Positions 1 to 12,572 of a stretch of DNA of 64,000 bases are shown in pieces. Where the stretch lies: NCBI GenBank assembly GCA_907163375.1, contig CAJQUW010009054.1:99289-163288 (forward strand), given 5' to 3'. The notes beneath the pieces were generated by a model. It was not told the DNA's origin, made no database searches, and saw only the letters and a program-made list of their open reading frames with translations. The position numbers were made by a program, and so were the translations under genes. The DNA is from Prostheceraeus crozeri. Taxonomy: Eukaryota; Platyhelminthes; Polycladida; Euryleptidae. Every line of letters begins with the position of its first letter. The first letter of the stretch is position 1.

Positions 1-109
1 TAACGAGGTCATTTTCACGCGTTCAATATCTATGGTGTCTAGACGTCTGCTATGCACATCCAAATCAAAGTGTTAGTTAACCCAGATAAGCTGCAAACAA
101 AGTTCCCAT

Positions 110-1140
110 TCTGTTTTGAATTCATCTTATGTCATGATGAATGAGTCGAAATGTGCGAAAGTGTTTTTGAAGGGCAAGGTTTCTACTCTTTTGTCAGAAG
201 GACAGTCCGAACGGCCGGTTTGCCCAAAAGTACATAGTTGTCCCAAAGACCACTATCCACAGGTGGGAAACTGGAAAACTAATATTTACTCCCTTCCTGG
301 AATAGTTGGATCCGATCGGGAAAGAAAGACAAACTTTCGAACAGCTCGGATGGTTATTCGCTTGGTAAGAAACGATCCCGCTTTGTCTTCGACCATTTGA
401 GGAGTTCACATGAGAAGCCGACGGTTTCTGCCATAACAGTGACCACTTCATAGGCTGTAAGAGACCGTTAGGAATCGAATTGACCGCCAACCAAATGAGT
501 TAGAAGCTAAAGAAGGTGATTAGCATTGCCACTGGCTTCTCAATGGAATCAAGTTGTTTGGATTGATGAAGCGTCTGCATGTCTCCGAGGTCGCAATGGC
601 CGTTTGAGAGTTAGGATGAAGCCAAGTGATGCAATTCCTGATCATTTGACATTGCCTGAATCAATGAGGTAAAAGATTGCATATTTGCGCTGCGATATGG
701 ATGAATGGTCGAATTGAACTCCATTTCCAAAGGGACAACATGATTCCGATGGATTTGTTAAGGTTTTGCAAAAAGGCAAATCTACTGGAGTGCGGGGTGA
801 GTCTATTAATTCTTCCTGGAGATGGTCTTTCTCGACTTGAAGTTTTGTTATGTCAAGAGAGGGAGAGTTTAGATCAAGTAGTGATCAATCTCCTGATCGA
901 AAGCATGCCTTTCCGGATTCGATTAAGTGTTTGAACTTTCTGGTGAGGTTGCGAATTATATGTAAACACCAGTGAACCTACCACTGGCCCTATTAAGGGA
1001 CAAATGGCTCTACAGAGCCACTGAACAACAACAAAAAATTTATTTCAACCTTTATTTTATTTATCTGTCAAATGTGTACCTATTATTGACACAACTTCAT
1101 TGAAGTGAGACAAAATTTAGGTGGTCCACTTTTTATGATC
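110..1140 (+). mobile_element. Degenerate Tc1-like DNA transposon fossil
   Basis: Translations in shifting + frames resemble a Tc1-family transposase. Around 230-300 there is a helix-turn-helix-like stretch (TIHRWV-like), around 360-410 a linker reading VRNDPALSST, and around 535-650 a DDE-like segment reading WNQVVWIDEASA then a basic RVRMKPS run, as in the second half of Tc1 transposases. A possible SSDQSPD motif near 870-890 corresponds to the usual SPDLNPIE region. Stops and frameshifts are frequent and no terminal repeats were found, so the limits are approximate. It is an old, dead copy. The individual open frames here (for example 677-934) are pieces of this fossil, not genes. The assignment rests on motif order only, not on an alignment. 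Confidence 0.5.
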
Positions 1141-1319
1141 ATCACTGTTTATGCGAGAAATAAGTACACTGGACGGTTTCGAATTGGGTGATGAGAGTTA
1201 AAAGCGAACGCATTACCAAACCACTTAGTCTACATCTGATTGATTAGCAGTTCCAGTCCTTCACTATTCTAATAACAGACCGTTTCAAAGACAGTAATTC
1301 AAGAAACCTTGGACCACAG

Positions 1320-1518
1320 GCGATGTGGCCCTGTGGCTGTGGTAGAGTGCTCGCGGTTCAACCTGAGTTCAGACGTTGATCGCGTCAAGCGTATGACTTT
1401 TAGGATGGGCACAATCCGCATATCTAAACACATAGCATAAAAATCGAAAATGGGATGACATAAAACTCAGTCCCATGGAAGAATGGCGCTCGACTAATGT
1501 GCTTCGGAGTATAAACAA
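1320..1518 (+). mobile_element. tRNA-derived SINE, copy A
   Basis: Begins with a tRNA-like head: GTGGTAGAGTGCTCGC matches an A-box region, followed by a degenerate B-box (GTTCAACCTGAG). It ends in the family tail TGTGCTTCGGAGTATAAACA. The same head and tail occur on the - strand at 9905-10100 and 37408-37604, which defines a family of about 200 bp. This copy has lost part of the B-box side and is the most diverged of the three. Confidence 0.65.
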
Positions 1519-3774
1519 GAATGATCTATTTACTTAATTTTTGGTGGTCATGGAAGCCAAAATGGAAGTGGGACTTGTTTTTATTTGAATCTATGACGCT
1601 TAAAGAATATGACAGAAATTTCACCAGCTTCTTCTAAAGGTGAACAATTTCAGCTGAAAATTCCTCCATAACATCCTCACAAATATATATCTTGCAACCA
1701 TGATAATTTCAAACATTTTAATTTGCGTTTAGATTCGAAATTTCCAAGTAGATGAGAAACATTTCCTAATTCCTGCCATGCATCCATTGATTCATGAATC
1801 ATGTTCGTATCTCGCACTTATGGTAATTTTTTGGCTTTTAATGTATGTTTTTCCTTCCTTCCTATCCATGTCCCGTAAGGTAATTTACTAGTTTGTTAAA
1901 GCTGCCACGAAACCGGAATTTCACTTGTCATCAACCTTTATATAGTACGTCAGAGAGTAATATACAATCTAACAATATCATGCCCGTGTAAACTACGATT
2001 CTCCCAAAAAGTTTCAATAGAAATGAACGCCACTTTGACATTGGAGGTGTTCATTAATGTATGATGTAACGGTGTTTTGCACTTAATATAGCATAATATT
2101 TTGGATTAACTATTATTCCGAAGTGTCAATTGCTGCCAAGGAATTTGGTGCTCAAAAAAGTCTGTCTACAACCAGGCGAACTGACACTCTACCATCTTTC
2201 GATGATTGACCGGTTGACTAAACCAAGATGGATCTAGTCTTATTCATCAACTTTTTAATATCCGTTCAAGATGAAATTAAAATTTAGTATTCAAAATATT
2301 AAAATATTAAAAATTTTCTGAATTGCTAACAAAGCCATCCAATGAAAAGGATATCAAAACTCAATTCTCACTAGCCAGCCTTCGTCTGATGATTCTCAGA
2401 CTCTTCTGATCAGACATTTTCTGGATTTGAAAATGTTTTTCGTTGGTTGACATTGTTCGAAATTCAGAATACAGAAAACCTAATTTCATGTATTGATTAA
2501 TTTCTCTTAAAAATTTCGGGTCTGCGTATATATTTTTAATTATGATCAAATTATATTGTATTGGAAATTCTTATGCCAGTCCTATAGTGCTTTCATAATA
2601 ACAGGCCTCGCAGACCGCCTATTTAGTAAGAATTTTCCTACCTCTCTGTTAAGATCTCCTATTTTCAAGATTCCTCAGATATTTTGGTTGATTTCTCAAA
2701 TTCGCGGTATTTAATTGGTGCAGAGTGAGATTAAAATAATCGATTCAATTGGTCACGTTCTATTTTGCCCTTTCTCCTATTTTGTTTGAATTTCTACAAT
2801 GTGTTCCATATGTGCAGTGCGAGGCATCTAATGCCTAGATTGATCAGTTGTAGGGATAGTTGAAATGATCGATGTTACTATTATTATTATCATTGACTGG
2901 TCGACGCTTTATTTTGCCTTCATTTTTGAGTGAAATTCTTCAATATGTGGACTTTAGTAAAGTGAGATGCCTATTTTGTTGGATAATTAAAAAAGACGAC
3001 ATTTTCTTTCCTCCACTCGAGTTTTTGAGAATTTTTCAAATTTATCCCTGCCATAATTTGAAGGCTTCTATCTTCACTGTGCGTGTGTTATGTTACCTTG
3101 TTTTGTTGTGCAAAATAACCATTGTTGGCAGAAACGTCTCAAATCTCAAATTTGAAAGTTAACTTCATGTATGACTGAAAGCCTTATGATGCATGTATAC
3201 CATGTAAACAAGATTTTGTTTTAATGTTATAAGGATGAGATATGACCTTCCGAACATCGAACCACAGGATCAGATAGTTCAGTAAAATGTAATCCACCTG
3301 TATATCTTTCGACAGCGTCTAGACAAGGCAGTATGACGAAAATCATGAGTGATTGAGTGATCCCCTGTCTTCCTCGAACTAACATAATTTCAAGACCTTG
3401 TTAAGGAAGCATGTATTTTCGACTATAGCGACGAAGCATATCTAAGCAATAACTAAGCAACGATGCAATGATAAAAGTTCTCTGACGAAATGCACTGATA
3501 AACTGTTACCGTCTCCGCATAATCTGACGAAATAACTGAGTGTGTTCTGTTACGCAATTATCGTGAGTTTCATCTTGCTTCTTTTCAGTATGGTTCTGTT
3601 TCCTGTATATTTACATACCCTTGTTAATGCACTATGCGTGATACTACTGATGCACCATGATAATAGTCTCAACGAATTTCGACTTCTTCCTTTGCTATCA
3701 TCAGAAGTCTGAACGGTTTTCGTGGTTGGAACGGATTGAATAATTTAACTTCATCTTAAAGGAGCCTCGTGAGG
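1519..3774. other. No gene seen (upstream of or intronic to GMPPB)
   Basis: AT-rich sequence with only short open frames (for example 2361-2549 -, 2872-3162 +) that show no recognisable domain, codon bias or splice-bounded exon. I looked for the GMPPB N-terminal exon (the GGxGTRLRPLT signature) and did not find it here. Confidence 0.5.
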
Positions 3775-4015
3775 TGTGATAGCTCACTTCCTAGCGTGCT
3801 GACTTTCTACGGCAACAGCTTTGTGTTCTGCTCCTCTCAACGCCATCTCTCAGCTTACTTAGCAATGGATGGATGCGAGAATTATTTTGTTAGAATTTGA
3901 AAGTGAAGAGGAACCGAATGGCTACTTTCCCTAATGCAGTGCGTGCTGGGCTAGAAGTGTGGCGCTAACCCACCTTACCCTTACCATGGCTTGAGCCTTA
4001 CATAAGTGCGTTATT
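3775..4015 (+). mobile_element. Degraded tRNA-like SINE candidate
   Basis: The stretch from GTGATAGCTCACTTCC to GTGTTCTGCTCCTC has the spacing and partial consensus of RNA polymerase III A and B boxes, in the style of tRNA SINEs that read '...GCTCAGTGGTTAGCGCGCTGG...GGTTCGATTCC'. It belongs to a different family from the SINE at 1320. No flanking duplication was identified, so limits are rough. Confidence 0.35.
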
Positions 4016-5104
4016 GCAAACAATTGCGCTGGTTGACATTAGTCATGATCTTTGCCGGCTCGATACATTTTCAGGTAATTTGAGGTTGTACCGCTGTTAA
4101 CATAGAGTAGGCCATTTTCCATATTAACTAAAGTAGCCCTTTCATTATGAATTAAAACGCAGCAAGGTGATCAGAGACACGCTCTTGCTATTTCAAAAAC
4201 ATTCGCTGTATCTGAATAATTCAATCTGTCGAGAGGGCAATCACAATTTTCATCCAAGTGAACAGCATGAAGGTTCAAGTAATGTTTAGATGACGACATA
4301 TCTGACTGGAAATTTGCTTAATATAGTAAGAACGTAGAAAGCTTGATATTTTGACATTTTACATTGAAGGACTCTAATTTGTATGGTGTGCATTTCTGTG
4401 AGCGCCAACACTGGTGCTCCAAAAGCTGACTTTCAGACGAAGAAATGATATTTCATACTTGATGAAGGGAAGTCGACATGTGTTCCATGACTTACTTAAC
4501 TGATTATTGTACAAAAATGCTGGTTACCTGCATAGGCCTATTGAAATCTCAACCATGTAGTTTTTATGCTAATATGTTGTTCAATTCAACATCGGGGGAT
4601 AATTTGTATAGTGATTGTACGCATCCTCATATGGCAAAACAAAGCAGAAAAGTACTTGCACCATTTAGAGTTTTCTATTGATTTATGAGTTCTTTCGTAG
4701 TGGGGTAACATGGACTTGTATGCACTGCAAGTATGTAACTGATAGTCAGGTTCATAGTCAATGAATGAAACTACGGTTATTTTGATGTGACAAAATGCAG
4801 TGATGGTCATCTCATGCATGTCTGGGAAACTGCCGCGGATGACCCAGTATATGTCGCCGAATTGGCTGGTCCGTTAGTTACGAGCTGGCCACAACTGATG
4901 TAATGTTTTCTGAATAATCATAAGAAATCTTGAAAGAATTGTTAAGTCAGTAAATATGTCAAGTCATTTTATATGTGTAATTTCAACTACATGCTATCGG
5001 CACAACCTTGAGGTAAGTCCATCTATTTTAATGTAGCAGCAAATTTCAAACATGTAAATTTGTCTCAAATGGAAAGTCGCAGTCAGATTATTCTTTTATT
5101 ACAG

Positions 5105-5247
5105 CTGGACCCATTGCTCTGGCTCGCAAGTGGCTAGAACAAGATGACACTCCCTTTTTTGTTCTGAATAGTGACGTCATCTGCGACTTTCCCTTCAGTC
5201 GAATGCTGGAAATTCATCGAGCTCACGGGAAGGAGGGAACCATCGTG
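5105..5247 (+). CDS. GMPPB: GMPPB exon (catalytic nucleotidyltransferase domain)
   Basis: This exon encodes the middle of the catalytic domain of mannose-1-phosphate guanylyltransferase beta, the cytosolic enzyme that makes GDP-mannose from mannose-1-phosphate and GTP for glycosylation. After an acceptor (TTTATTACAG) the frame reads AGPIALARKWLEQDD, then FFVLNSDVICDFPF, which holds the conserved NSD metal/nucleotide-binding motif, then EIHRAHGKEGTIV, closely matching animal GMPPB. The first codon is split (G from the previous exon), and the exon ends at a canonical donor, GTG|GTAAGT. The preceding roughly 86 residues, with the GGxGTRL signature, must be encoded upstream and were not found in the window. 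The next exon continues in phase 0. Confidence 0.9.
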
Positions 5248-8200
5248 GTAAGTTCCATGCAATCAACATCAGAATTACTTGTGATAATCATAATCACGAA
5301 ATGCAGGGTGACAGTAATTTCATCTTGTCTCATTGAAGCTGGTTAATGTAAAAGCATATTGATAAAAGTCACAGAATTAGACATAGTATCTTCTTCTGCT
5401 TGGCTTGAAAGAGCACTTCTTAACATGTAATGCTAGTGAAATGGCACAATCTGCTGACATAATGACATAGCCATCGAACAATGAGCAGCCAGTTCAGCTT
5501 GAAACACGCTAAATTGTGCAAAGTTTCAGTGACACTAGAAGTGACACAGTTTACAGCTAGATCACACAGCAAAGAGACACAGACCATTAAGTTTTCCAGA
5601 GAAGTTTGTGAGCGTTTTTTTCGTGCTCCTGCTATATTTCCTTATAATGATCTAAAGGGCCTACTTTTTGGACAAAATTTGTGCACAATGACTTGAATTC
5701 TTCGAATCTGACAGAATGGTGGTGATCGGAGCATATTGGAGAAATTCTCAGTAATACGCAATCGACTTACGACAATTTTCTTGTCTCGTAAGGCATTAAG
5801 AATTTCTTTCTTTCCACCTAGTAAATTCCTGCATGTGCCATAGTTTGTAATCAGTTTGCGCTACCAGTAAACTGATGCGGTTAAACACTCCAATTCCATG
5901 GATTGGATAAAAGTACCTGTGTTGGAATTGTGTCATAGATTGGACAGGGAGAGAAGTCTATAGCATGTACATAGGTGGATTCACTGGCTACACGATTTAT
6001 CTCTGTGATCTTGGAGAAAGACTATCATAAAAGCTGAGCGGTCCATCAAACCATCTCATGTTTTCTCTTCAGGAGATGCTTACTCATGGATATGTGGCGA
6101 ATTTCTGCCTATTTCGTGTGAACTGAGTTGCATTGTTTACTTAGAATGGAAAGGTCACAGTTATCGACATGAACATTAACCAGATTGCTGTGATCTTCGT
6201 TGGCATGTTCTGATACCATTTTAGGTAAACACTGTAATTCAGCTCACATGAAATTGGTCAAAATATTGTCACTGTGCTCTTGAGAGCGTCTGAGGGCGAA
6301 GCGAGTGGGACTTGTATGCAAACTTTCAAATCAATAAAATCCGTCTTGACCCTGATTTACTCAGGGGGGTGAAGGAAACTGCACATTTTTTGACATTTCA
6401 CAAAACCACGTATAAATGATGTACCTCGAATTTTTCGTGACATCTAGCAACTTTTATTCATAGTACTTCTTGAAAATCATGATTCTTTGTTGATTTCGCC
6501 CAAGATTCAAATAATTCATGGACCGTTGACAAAGCACAGATGAAGTTATAAGCACCATGTTCACTCATCCATCCTTAAATGCATCCATGTAAATATTATG
6601 TGAATAATGGAAATAACTTTTAACTAAACACTGCTCATGATAGCCTTATAAGTAATCCTGTCAGCCATATGCTACAAGAAGTGGATCCCAAGTCAAAAGA
6701 GACACGCTATCATACCTCACAATGTTTTCAGTGCATTCATTCACTTGAATGCAGTCACTACAATTTTTCTACACGATAACTAGGCCAGGATAGTAGCAAG
6801 CTATGCGCAATTTGCTTGTGTTTTCAAAGGTTTCTATTTGAGATGTATTCAGCGCCGCTTAACATGCTCCCTTCAGTTTTCATGATCAACACACATCGCT
6901 TTCCAGAGTCATCTACTTTCAATGTCCAAAAGATAATCGAAAATCAATGTTTTGAAAGAAAGTGAAATTCAAGTTTTTGACTGGTATTTATATCAATAAT
7001 AATAAACACTATTTTGAAGAAATGAAAATCAGAAATTACATAATTAGCCTACTTTTACGGATGATAAAATGTCACAGCTTCGCATTATACAATTTGCAGG
7101 CAAAAGGAAGAAACGATTTAGAGTGTTTAACGGTTGAGCAATAAGGAAGACGATAATGCCATGTAACAGGTAGTTTGCTTGGTAAAAGATGATGCAGCGG
7201 ATGATCTGGGAATTCACACTTTCTGAAATGTCTCAGCGTCAAAGTTTCACGACGAGAATTCAAGCAGGGCATAATTGAACATTCACAGTTGTCTTCACAG
7301 ATGATGTGATGCGCGCTCTTCAATACCCGATGAAGCTTGAGCGAAATCGGATTGGAAATATTACCGAATAGCGGTGTGGCATAAAGAAAGGGGAAAGGAT
7401 CATGCCATTGAACACAGTGAAAAGCTTCTCTTTTGTTACAAATGGTCTGAGGACTCTCAAAGCATGCAAGCGGCGCGAAGCGGAGGTTATAGTGACAAGA
7501 AGCCGCACTAGTAAAAACTGATGCCACCATTGGAACGATCATGCGCGAGTTATGTTGCACAGTAGTTATGGGATCGATTAATTGATTCCAGGAGTCCCCT
7601 CCCAAGTTTTTAAACCTGAAAGTAGCCCGGGTTCACGAAGGGAGAGATTCTCATGTAGTATTTGTTTCCCGCATAGTTTCCACATATTTAGTGCATGAAC
7701 TTTCTAATGGTGGAATTCATTTGCTCTAGTTCGCTCACCTTCGTGTTTTAAATAGCAACTTTGATTATTGAAATTTTACAGAAAAATGAGCAAATTTACA
7801 TAAATTTTATATGGAAAATATTATTTGTGCAAGGAATACTGCTCATAAATTGTACATAAAATGTGGAATTTTTTTTCAAATCACTACGTTCCAATGCATC
7901 TATGAAATGATATTCTACAGTAGTAGACAGATTCGAATTATTAGAAGAAGAGCGAAATACCCAAAGATTTCAAATGATTAGGAAATCAAGAGTGACTGCT
8001 TCAATTTGCCATTGCTAAATTTTTTGATAAGCAGTGTTTACATGACATTAGAATTTCCAAAGCTCCATTCAATGTCTGATGATCATGATATGGTTCATAG
8101 ACTAATATTTATGAAATGTTGCACTCACTCGCACAGTGCGCTTCTTTGAGGATTCAGACAAAAAGTTTTCAAAAAGGACAAAATTCAGACATTCTAAAAA

Positions 8201-9527
8201 TTACACCTCAAAATAGGTGAGAAATTGACCTTCAAATGGGTGAAATTCTACGATGTTCGGTGCGGTAAAATGTTTGAAATTACGCTTGCAATAAAATAAA
8301 GTCGCAGAAATTTATACCACATTCAGTGTTTTTGTTGCTGTGAAGGAGGGTTCGAATTGTTATTCGGCAGCTGATATTCAACACAAAATTTTGCTTTGTT
8401 CGGCAAATGAAAGAATTCCTTGATATCTGTGTAGCCTCTAGCCAACGTTATCATATATAACCATCTACGTTTTATGATGATGTTTTGTGCTACACTGTTA
8501 GTTATCATTGATTACTGTCGTTTAGTATCACACAATATAATTGTTGTCCACATAGAAGTGATGTAAATATGCCATGAATTTTCATTGGTACACACAATTA
8601 ACTATACAATATATGCAATAAGATGTTATTATATATAAGATGTAATTATATAGCGTTGCTCAAAACTCCTCTTGAAGTACATGCCATTGAGTAGGGATAT
8701 ATACGTAGATGTCTGTATACAGTGAAAAATTTTATATCGAAAGATTCACTTTTTGCGGAAATTACGTTCCCGTGGTTCAAAAAATTATTTGAGCACTTTT
8801 TAAAATGTAGAAATTTGCCAATTTATGTACTACCGAGATGACTCTCCTATATAAGTAGCATGAAGCAAGTTGGATATCAAAAGGAATGAATATTTGCTCA
8901 AAAGCATCCTAACTAAGCGGAAATTAAGCTGATTATCAAGGGAATTTGATGAATTGTGTTATAATGAAAGTCTTCATGAAAAAGTCGCGATACTATTCTT
9001 GCTTTCTTGGCCGAAATTTCAAGTTTTTGATTCAATTTTCACCGGCTTGATTTTATGATTCACTAAATTCATGTTTAATTTCTAGAATCTGAATGGTGAT
9101 GTGGAACCATTTACATCTTTCAAAGTTAATTGAAATCATTGTCTTTGATTCTGTTATTTTGCTCTATCAGTGGCAGGTTGCCTGTGATATGATCACGCTT
9201 AGGAAGATTCTCTTGAGGTTCAGCATGAAAGCAATAGCAGGTCATCGAGTTGCTAGTTCAACAAACATTACCTCTCCAAGGCTGTCATGACACTGACGAT
9301 CTGTAAAATAATATCATTTCCTTCTGCTTTATGCTATCATGATCAGTCAATTATGACCGTTATAATATCTTCAAAACTGCATAAATGTGTATATCTCACA
9401 TTTGGAGACAATTCCAAGTGTATACACATTGGGGATTTAATAAATGCGGAGTTACCACTCTACCTGATATATCTACTCTATGGTACATGCCGACCATTTA
9501 TTCCAAACTTGATTTGCAACTCAACAG
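5248..9527 (+). other. GMPPB: GMPPB intron, no feature recognised
   Basis: Donor GTAAGT at 5248 and acceptor TTGCAACTCAACAG ending at 9527. The 4.3-kb intron contains a 177-residue - strand open frame (7072-7605) in a slightly more GC-rich patch, but it shows no domain I know, no plausible promoter and no splice context; I do not call it a gene. The remainder is AT-rich sequence with nothing I can support. Confidence 0.7.
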
Positions 9528-9765
9528 GTGACGAAAGTAGAAGAACCATCCAAATACGGTGTTGTTGTCTATGACGAAGAGACTGGTTTGATTGATAGAT
9601 TCGTGGAGAAACCGCAGGAGTTCGTATCGAACAAAATCAATGCAGGAATGTATCTTCTCAATCGGAGTACGATTGATAGAATTGAAATAAAACCGACTTC
9701 CATCGAAAAGGAAGTGTTTCCAGCTATGGTGAACGATGGTGAACTCTACTGTATGGATCTGCAAG
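9528..9765 (+). CDS. GMPPB: GMPPB exon (VEKP/NAGMY region)
   Basis: Continues the catalytic domain in phase 0. It reads [20 protein letters not shown], then [18 protein letters not shown], then [23 protein letters not shown] and LYCMDLQG. The [14 protein letters not shown] and NKINAGMY motifs are the sugar-phosphate and nucleotide-binding signatures of GDP-mannose pyrophosphorylases, and TSIEKEVFP is near-invariant in animal GMPPB. The exon ends CTGCAAG|GTAGG, leaving one base of a glycine codon that is completed by the exon at 36687. The intron that follows is about 26.9 kb and holds the mariner derivative, the Polinton and several LINE and SINE fragments. The open frame continuing past 9765 is intron. 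Confidence 0.93.
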
Positions 9766-9904
9766 GTAGGATTGCCATGCTGACATTGTGCAGATTGATT
9801 ATACATATTGAAGTCTACGCAGTGCGTTATATTATTACTTTCCAACTTTATTCTAAAACGACACTCGGCGCTCGACCAAAAGATAAAAATGAATGTTTAG
9901 TCAT

Positions 9905-10100
9905 TGTTTATACTCGGAAGCACATTGGGAGAACACATTTCTCCCATGTGGCCGAGTTTTTTTATCACTCTTAATATTTTGTGCAGTTTTTGCTTATTCT
10001 AAAAGTCGTAGGTTTGATCCGACCAAGGTTTGAGCTTGGAATCTCCCGTAAGCACAGGGAACAACACTCGACAACAAGCCACAGCAACGGTCACAAGGCC
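9905..10100 (-). mobile_element. tRNA-derived SINE, copy B
   Basis: Reverse-strand copy of the SINE seen at 1320 and 37408. On the + strand it opens with TTGTTTATACTCGGAAGCAC (the family 3' tail), has the internal CATGTGGCCGAGT that pairs with ACTCGG, and ends in the inverted tRNA-like head with the B-box complement around 10005-10030. It lies just inside the long GMPPB intron. Confidence 0.7.
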
Positions 10101-10563
10101 AAGTATTGTGCCATTGTGTCTCGGAGACCGTGAATTAAGTTAATGTTTCTCGTCTGGATATTTTCTGCATTCTGCAAAGTTTCTTAATGTGTACCCATGC
10201 ATAAGCGCGAATTTTTGTTTTTGAGTTTAAAGTGTGATGGTACTAGAGTGAAGGAGGCCCTGTGTCAGTTTAGCTTTATCCAAGATCAATATCGCTGTCG
10301 AAGGAAAGCAACTTGTGGAAACTACTGTATTCATAGAAATGTATTCCGAAAATCGATTTCCTACTTTCTATTTGAGAAGCATGTTGAATATACAAGTACA
10401 CCATATGTTGGCAACATTTAGGGGAGTTTCACTTTTGAAGTTTATCAATGTGTTGCAGAGGAAATTAACTATTGTGATTTCGTAGGGATATGAAGCTCTC
10501 AGGAAAGGCAGATATGTAATTATTTGTAGAATTGAATTCTAATTTCATAATTATTAAATTAGA

Positions 10564-10605
10564 ACTAACACACATTAAAGGATTAATCCTTTAATGTGTG
10601 TTAGT
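10564..10605. repeat. Perfect 42-bp spacerless palindrome
   Basis: ACTAACACACATTAAAGGATT is followed directly by its exact reverse complement, giving two 21-nt arms with no spacer. No matching element ends were seen nearby. It lies in the long GMPPB intron. Confidence 0.9.
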
Positions 10606-11442
10606 CTTCAAATAAGTACAAATGAAGGATTGTATCGGAACTTATGTCACCTCATCGGCCTCTCAAGATTATGAATATGGGGATCTTGAGCGCATTGACG
10701 TATTATGAAATTATCATTCATTTCGACGATGATTTTCAATTATTTTGGTCAAAAATCTTACTTTTAGGATGGAGCCGGTGTTATTTGATGTTATCATGGA
10801 TTAATTTTAATTTATTCAAACTTATCAGCCTGACAATCATGGCCACAGATAGTAGTTGGAATGTATCACTGCATATAAGTGAACTAAAGTTAATTAACTT
10901 ATATAACATCAAGTGTTGCCTTAAACTGATACTTAACCGAAATGTTTTTCAAAGTGTTTTGTCCTTAAATCCATGGAGATTTGCATGACAAGGAATGTAT
11001 TCTATTGCGATTTTCATTTTCTGCATGATGACTATGTTAATTGACACTCGCTAGCTCTACAACTATTTGTGTCGCGTTGAAAACGTGTCACTCTCATTCG
11101 CATCCTCTTTCAAACTTAATTTGTCATAAATACCATGTGTCCGTAAAGTCTGGAAAAAATTTAAATTCAAATTCGAGTATTTTCAAAAGTGAAAGAAGTG
11201 TAGCAAAACATTTACTCACACGTTTTAAGTCATTAAGACAATATTATGAAAATACCATTACTTAATGTCTATCTTGCTTTATAAATTATAGAGATCATTT
11301 TAAAAAACAAACTATATAATCCAATTTAAAAGACTTTATTCAAAACTACAACTGCCAACTTCTCTCAAATAATCAAGTCTAATATGGATATTGGACACTC
11401 CAGCTATGCTTCCCAATACGCAATTCTTGCGGCGTGACACCT

Positions 11443-11692
11443 TCACACCTCTTCACACACTTCTATAATTCTCTTCTTCGGATTCTCCTTTGATTGAACA
11501 GGTGAATGAAATGTGAAAACTTTACTCTTGAGCCAAGCCCAAAACCAGTAATCAAGAGGACTGAGGTCTGGACTGCGTACGGGCCACGGTACATCACAGC
11601 CTCGGCTGATTAGTCGATGTTCAAATTGTTGCATCAAAATTGCCAAACTTTGGTAGCAAAATGTGGAGGAGCTCCATCTTGCATGAAAATTG
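11443..11692 (-). pseudogene. Mariner-like transposase C-terminal DDE fragment
   Basis: Reading leftward, the - strand encodes RTIFMQDGAPPHFATKVWQF, a stop, and then in a neighbouring frame FEHRLISRGCDVPWPVRSPD and LSPLDYWFWAWLKSKVF. QDGAPPH carries the second catalytic aspartate of the mariner DDE/D triad and SPDLSPLDYWFW the third. One stop separates them. The 3' end runs into the left inverted arm of the element. Confidence 0.7.
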
Positions 11693-11697
11693 TTCGA

Positions 11698-12018
11698 TTA
11701 AATGCACGTCGTTGTTTCAGTTGAGGGATTTTCATTCTCCATTATAACACGACGAATGGAAGTTTGTCCATCTGCAGAAGCGATGGCCTCTTGCACAGAG
11801 GCCACATCCTCTTCACTTAGTCTAGGACGACCGGAACATGGATTATCATGCAGACTGCCCGTTCCATAAAGTTTAGTCATTAATTTGAGCACAGTCGCAG
11901 CAGATAATGGGTCTCGGATCATATTGTGCCTGCGTTTGAATTCGCAAAGAGCAGCTGTGGAACTCTTGTCACACAAAATGTAACATTCTAGCAGCTCTAA
12001 TTTCGTGCTGAGTTCCAT
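11698..12018 (-). pseudogene. Mariner-like transposase N-terminus (HTH, DUF4817-like)
   Basis: 106-residue open frame beginning MELSTKLELLECYILCDKSS. It has the alternating charged and hydrophobic helices, then a GTGSLHDNPCSGRPRLSEED segment, which is the linker between the two helix-turn-helix halves (GRP/GRPR motif) in mariner-family transposases. It ends TSIRRVIMENENPS, where the catalytic domain should begin. The next recognisable piece, MQDGAPPH, follows after only a few codons in another frame, so about a hundred or more catalytic residues were deleted. Similar N-termini are common in arthropod genomes. DNA-binding specificity cannot be told from sequence. Confidence 0.65.
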
Positions 12019-12572
12019 GACCTAATACCAGTGTGGCGAATGCTTCAAGAGCAAGAAGACAATAACATGACTGATATACACTAGCAGCTAGATAAATGAG
12101 GAAGTTTCGCAGTAACGTATGACGTCACATGACGCTGCGATCAAACGCTAAAGGTTTCGAAAGACCAAAATTTTTGGCTGAGACAGTTTCACTAAGACAT
12201 GCTTGGCTTGGCTTAAGAATAATGTTCACTCACCTGTTTTTGAAGGCTGATTTGAAGAGAAGAATTATAGAAGTGTGTGAAGGTGTTACGCCGCAAGCAT
12301 TGTCAGCTGGAGTGTCCAATATCCATATTAGACTTGATTATTTGAGAGAAGTTGGCAGCTGTAGTTTTGAATAAAGTCTTTCAAATTGGATTATATAGTT
12401 TGTTTTTTAAAATGATCTCTATAATTTATAAAGCAAGATAGACATTAAGTAATGGTATTTTCATAATATTGTCTTAATGACTTAAAACGTGTGAGTAAAT
12501 GTTTTGCTCCACTTCTTTCACTTTTGAAGATATTTGAATTTAAAATTTTCCAGACTTTACGGACACACGTTA

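Larger units (their letters stand above)
11133..12570 (-). mobile_element. Mariner-type transposon derivative with long inverted ends
   Basis: Bounded by TA dinucleotides at 11131-11132 and 12571-12572, with ends reading CCATGTGTCCGTAAAGTC and, inverted, ACGTGTGTCCGTAAAGTC. The inverted arms are unusually long (about 11133-11545 against 12205-12570) and the left arm contains the C-terminal coding part of the transposase, so they arose by inverted duplication of the 3' part of an element rather than being simple terminal repeats. On the - strand the interior carries an N-terminal helix-turn-helix region (12018 to 11698) and a DDE piece with IFMQDGAPPHFATKV near 11690-11650. Most of the catalytic domain between them, including the first aspartate, is missing, so the copy cannot encode a working enzyme. 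Confidence 0.75.

Noticed and set aside
1-5104. N-terminal exon of GMPPB
   Set aside because: Looked for the GGxGTRLRPLT signature and an exon ending before a split GCT codon; not found, so not annotated.
7072-7605. 177-residue - strand frame in a GMPPB intron
   Set aside because: Long for chance, but no domain, no promoter or splice context and no recognisable composition. Left unannotated; a protein search would settle it.
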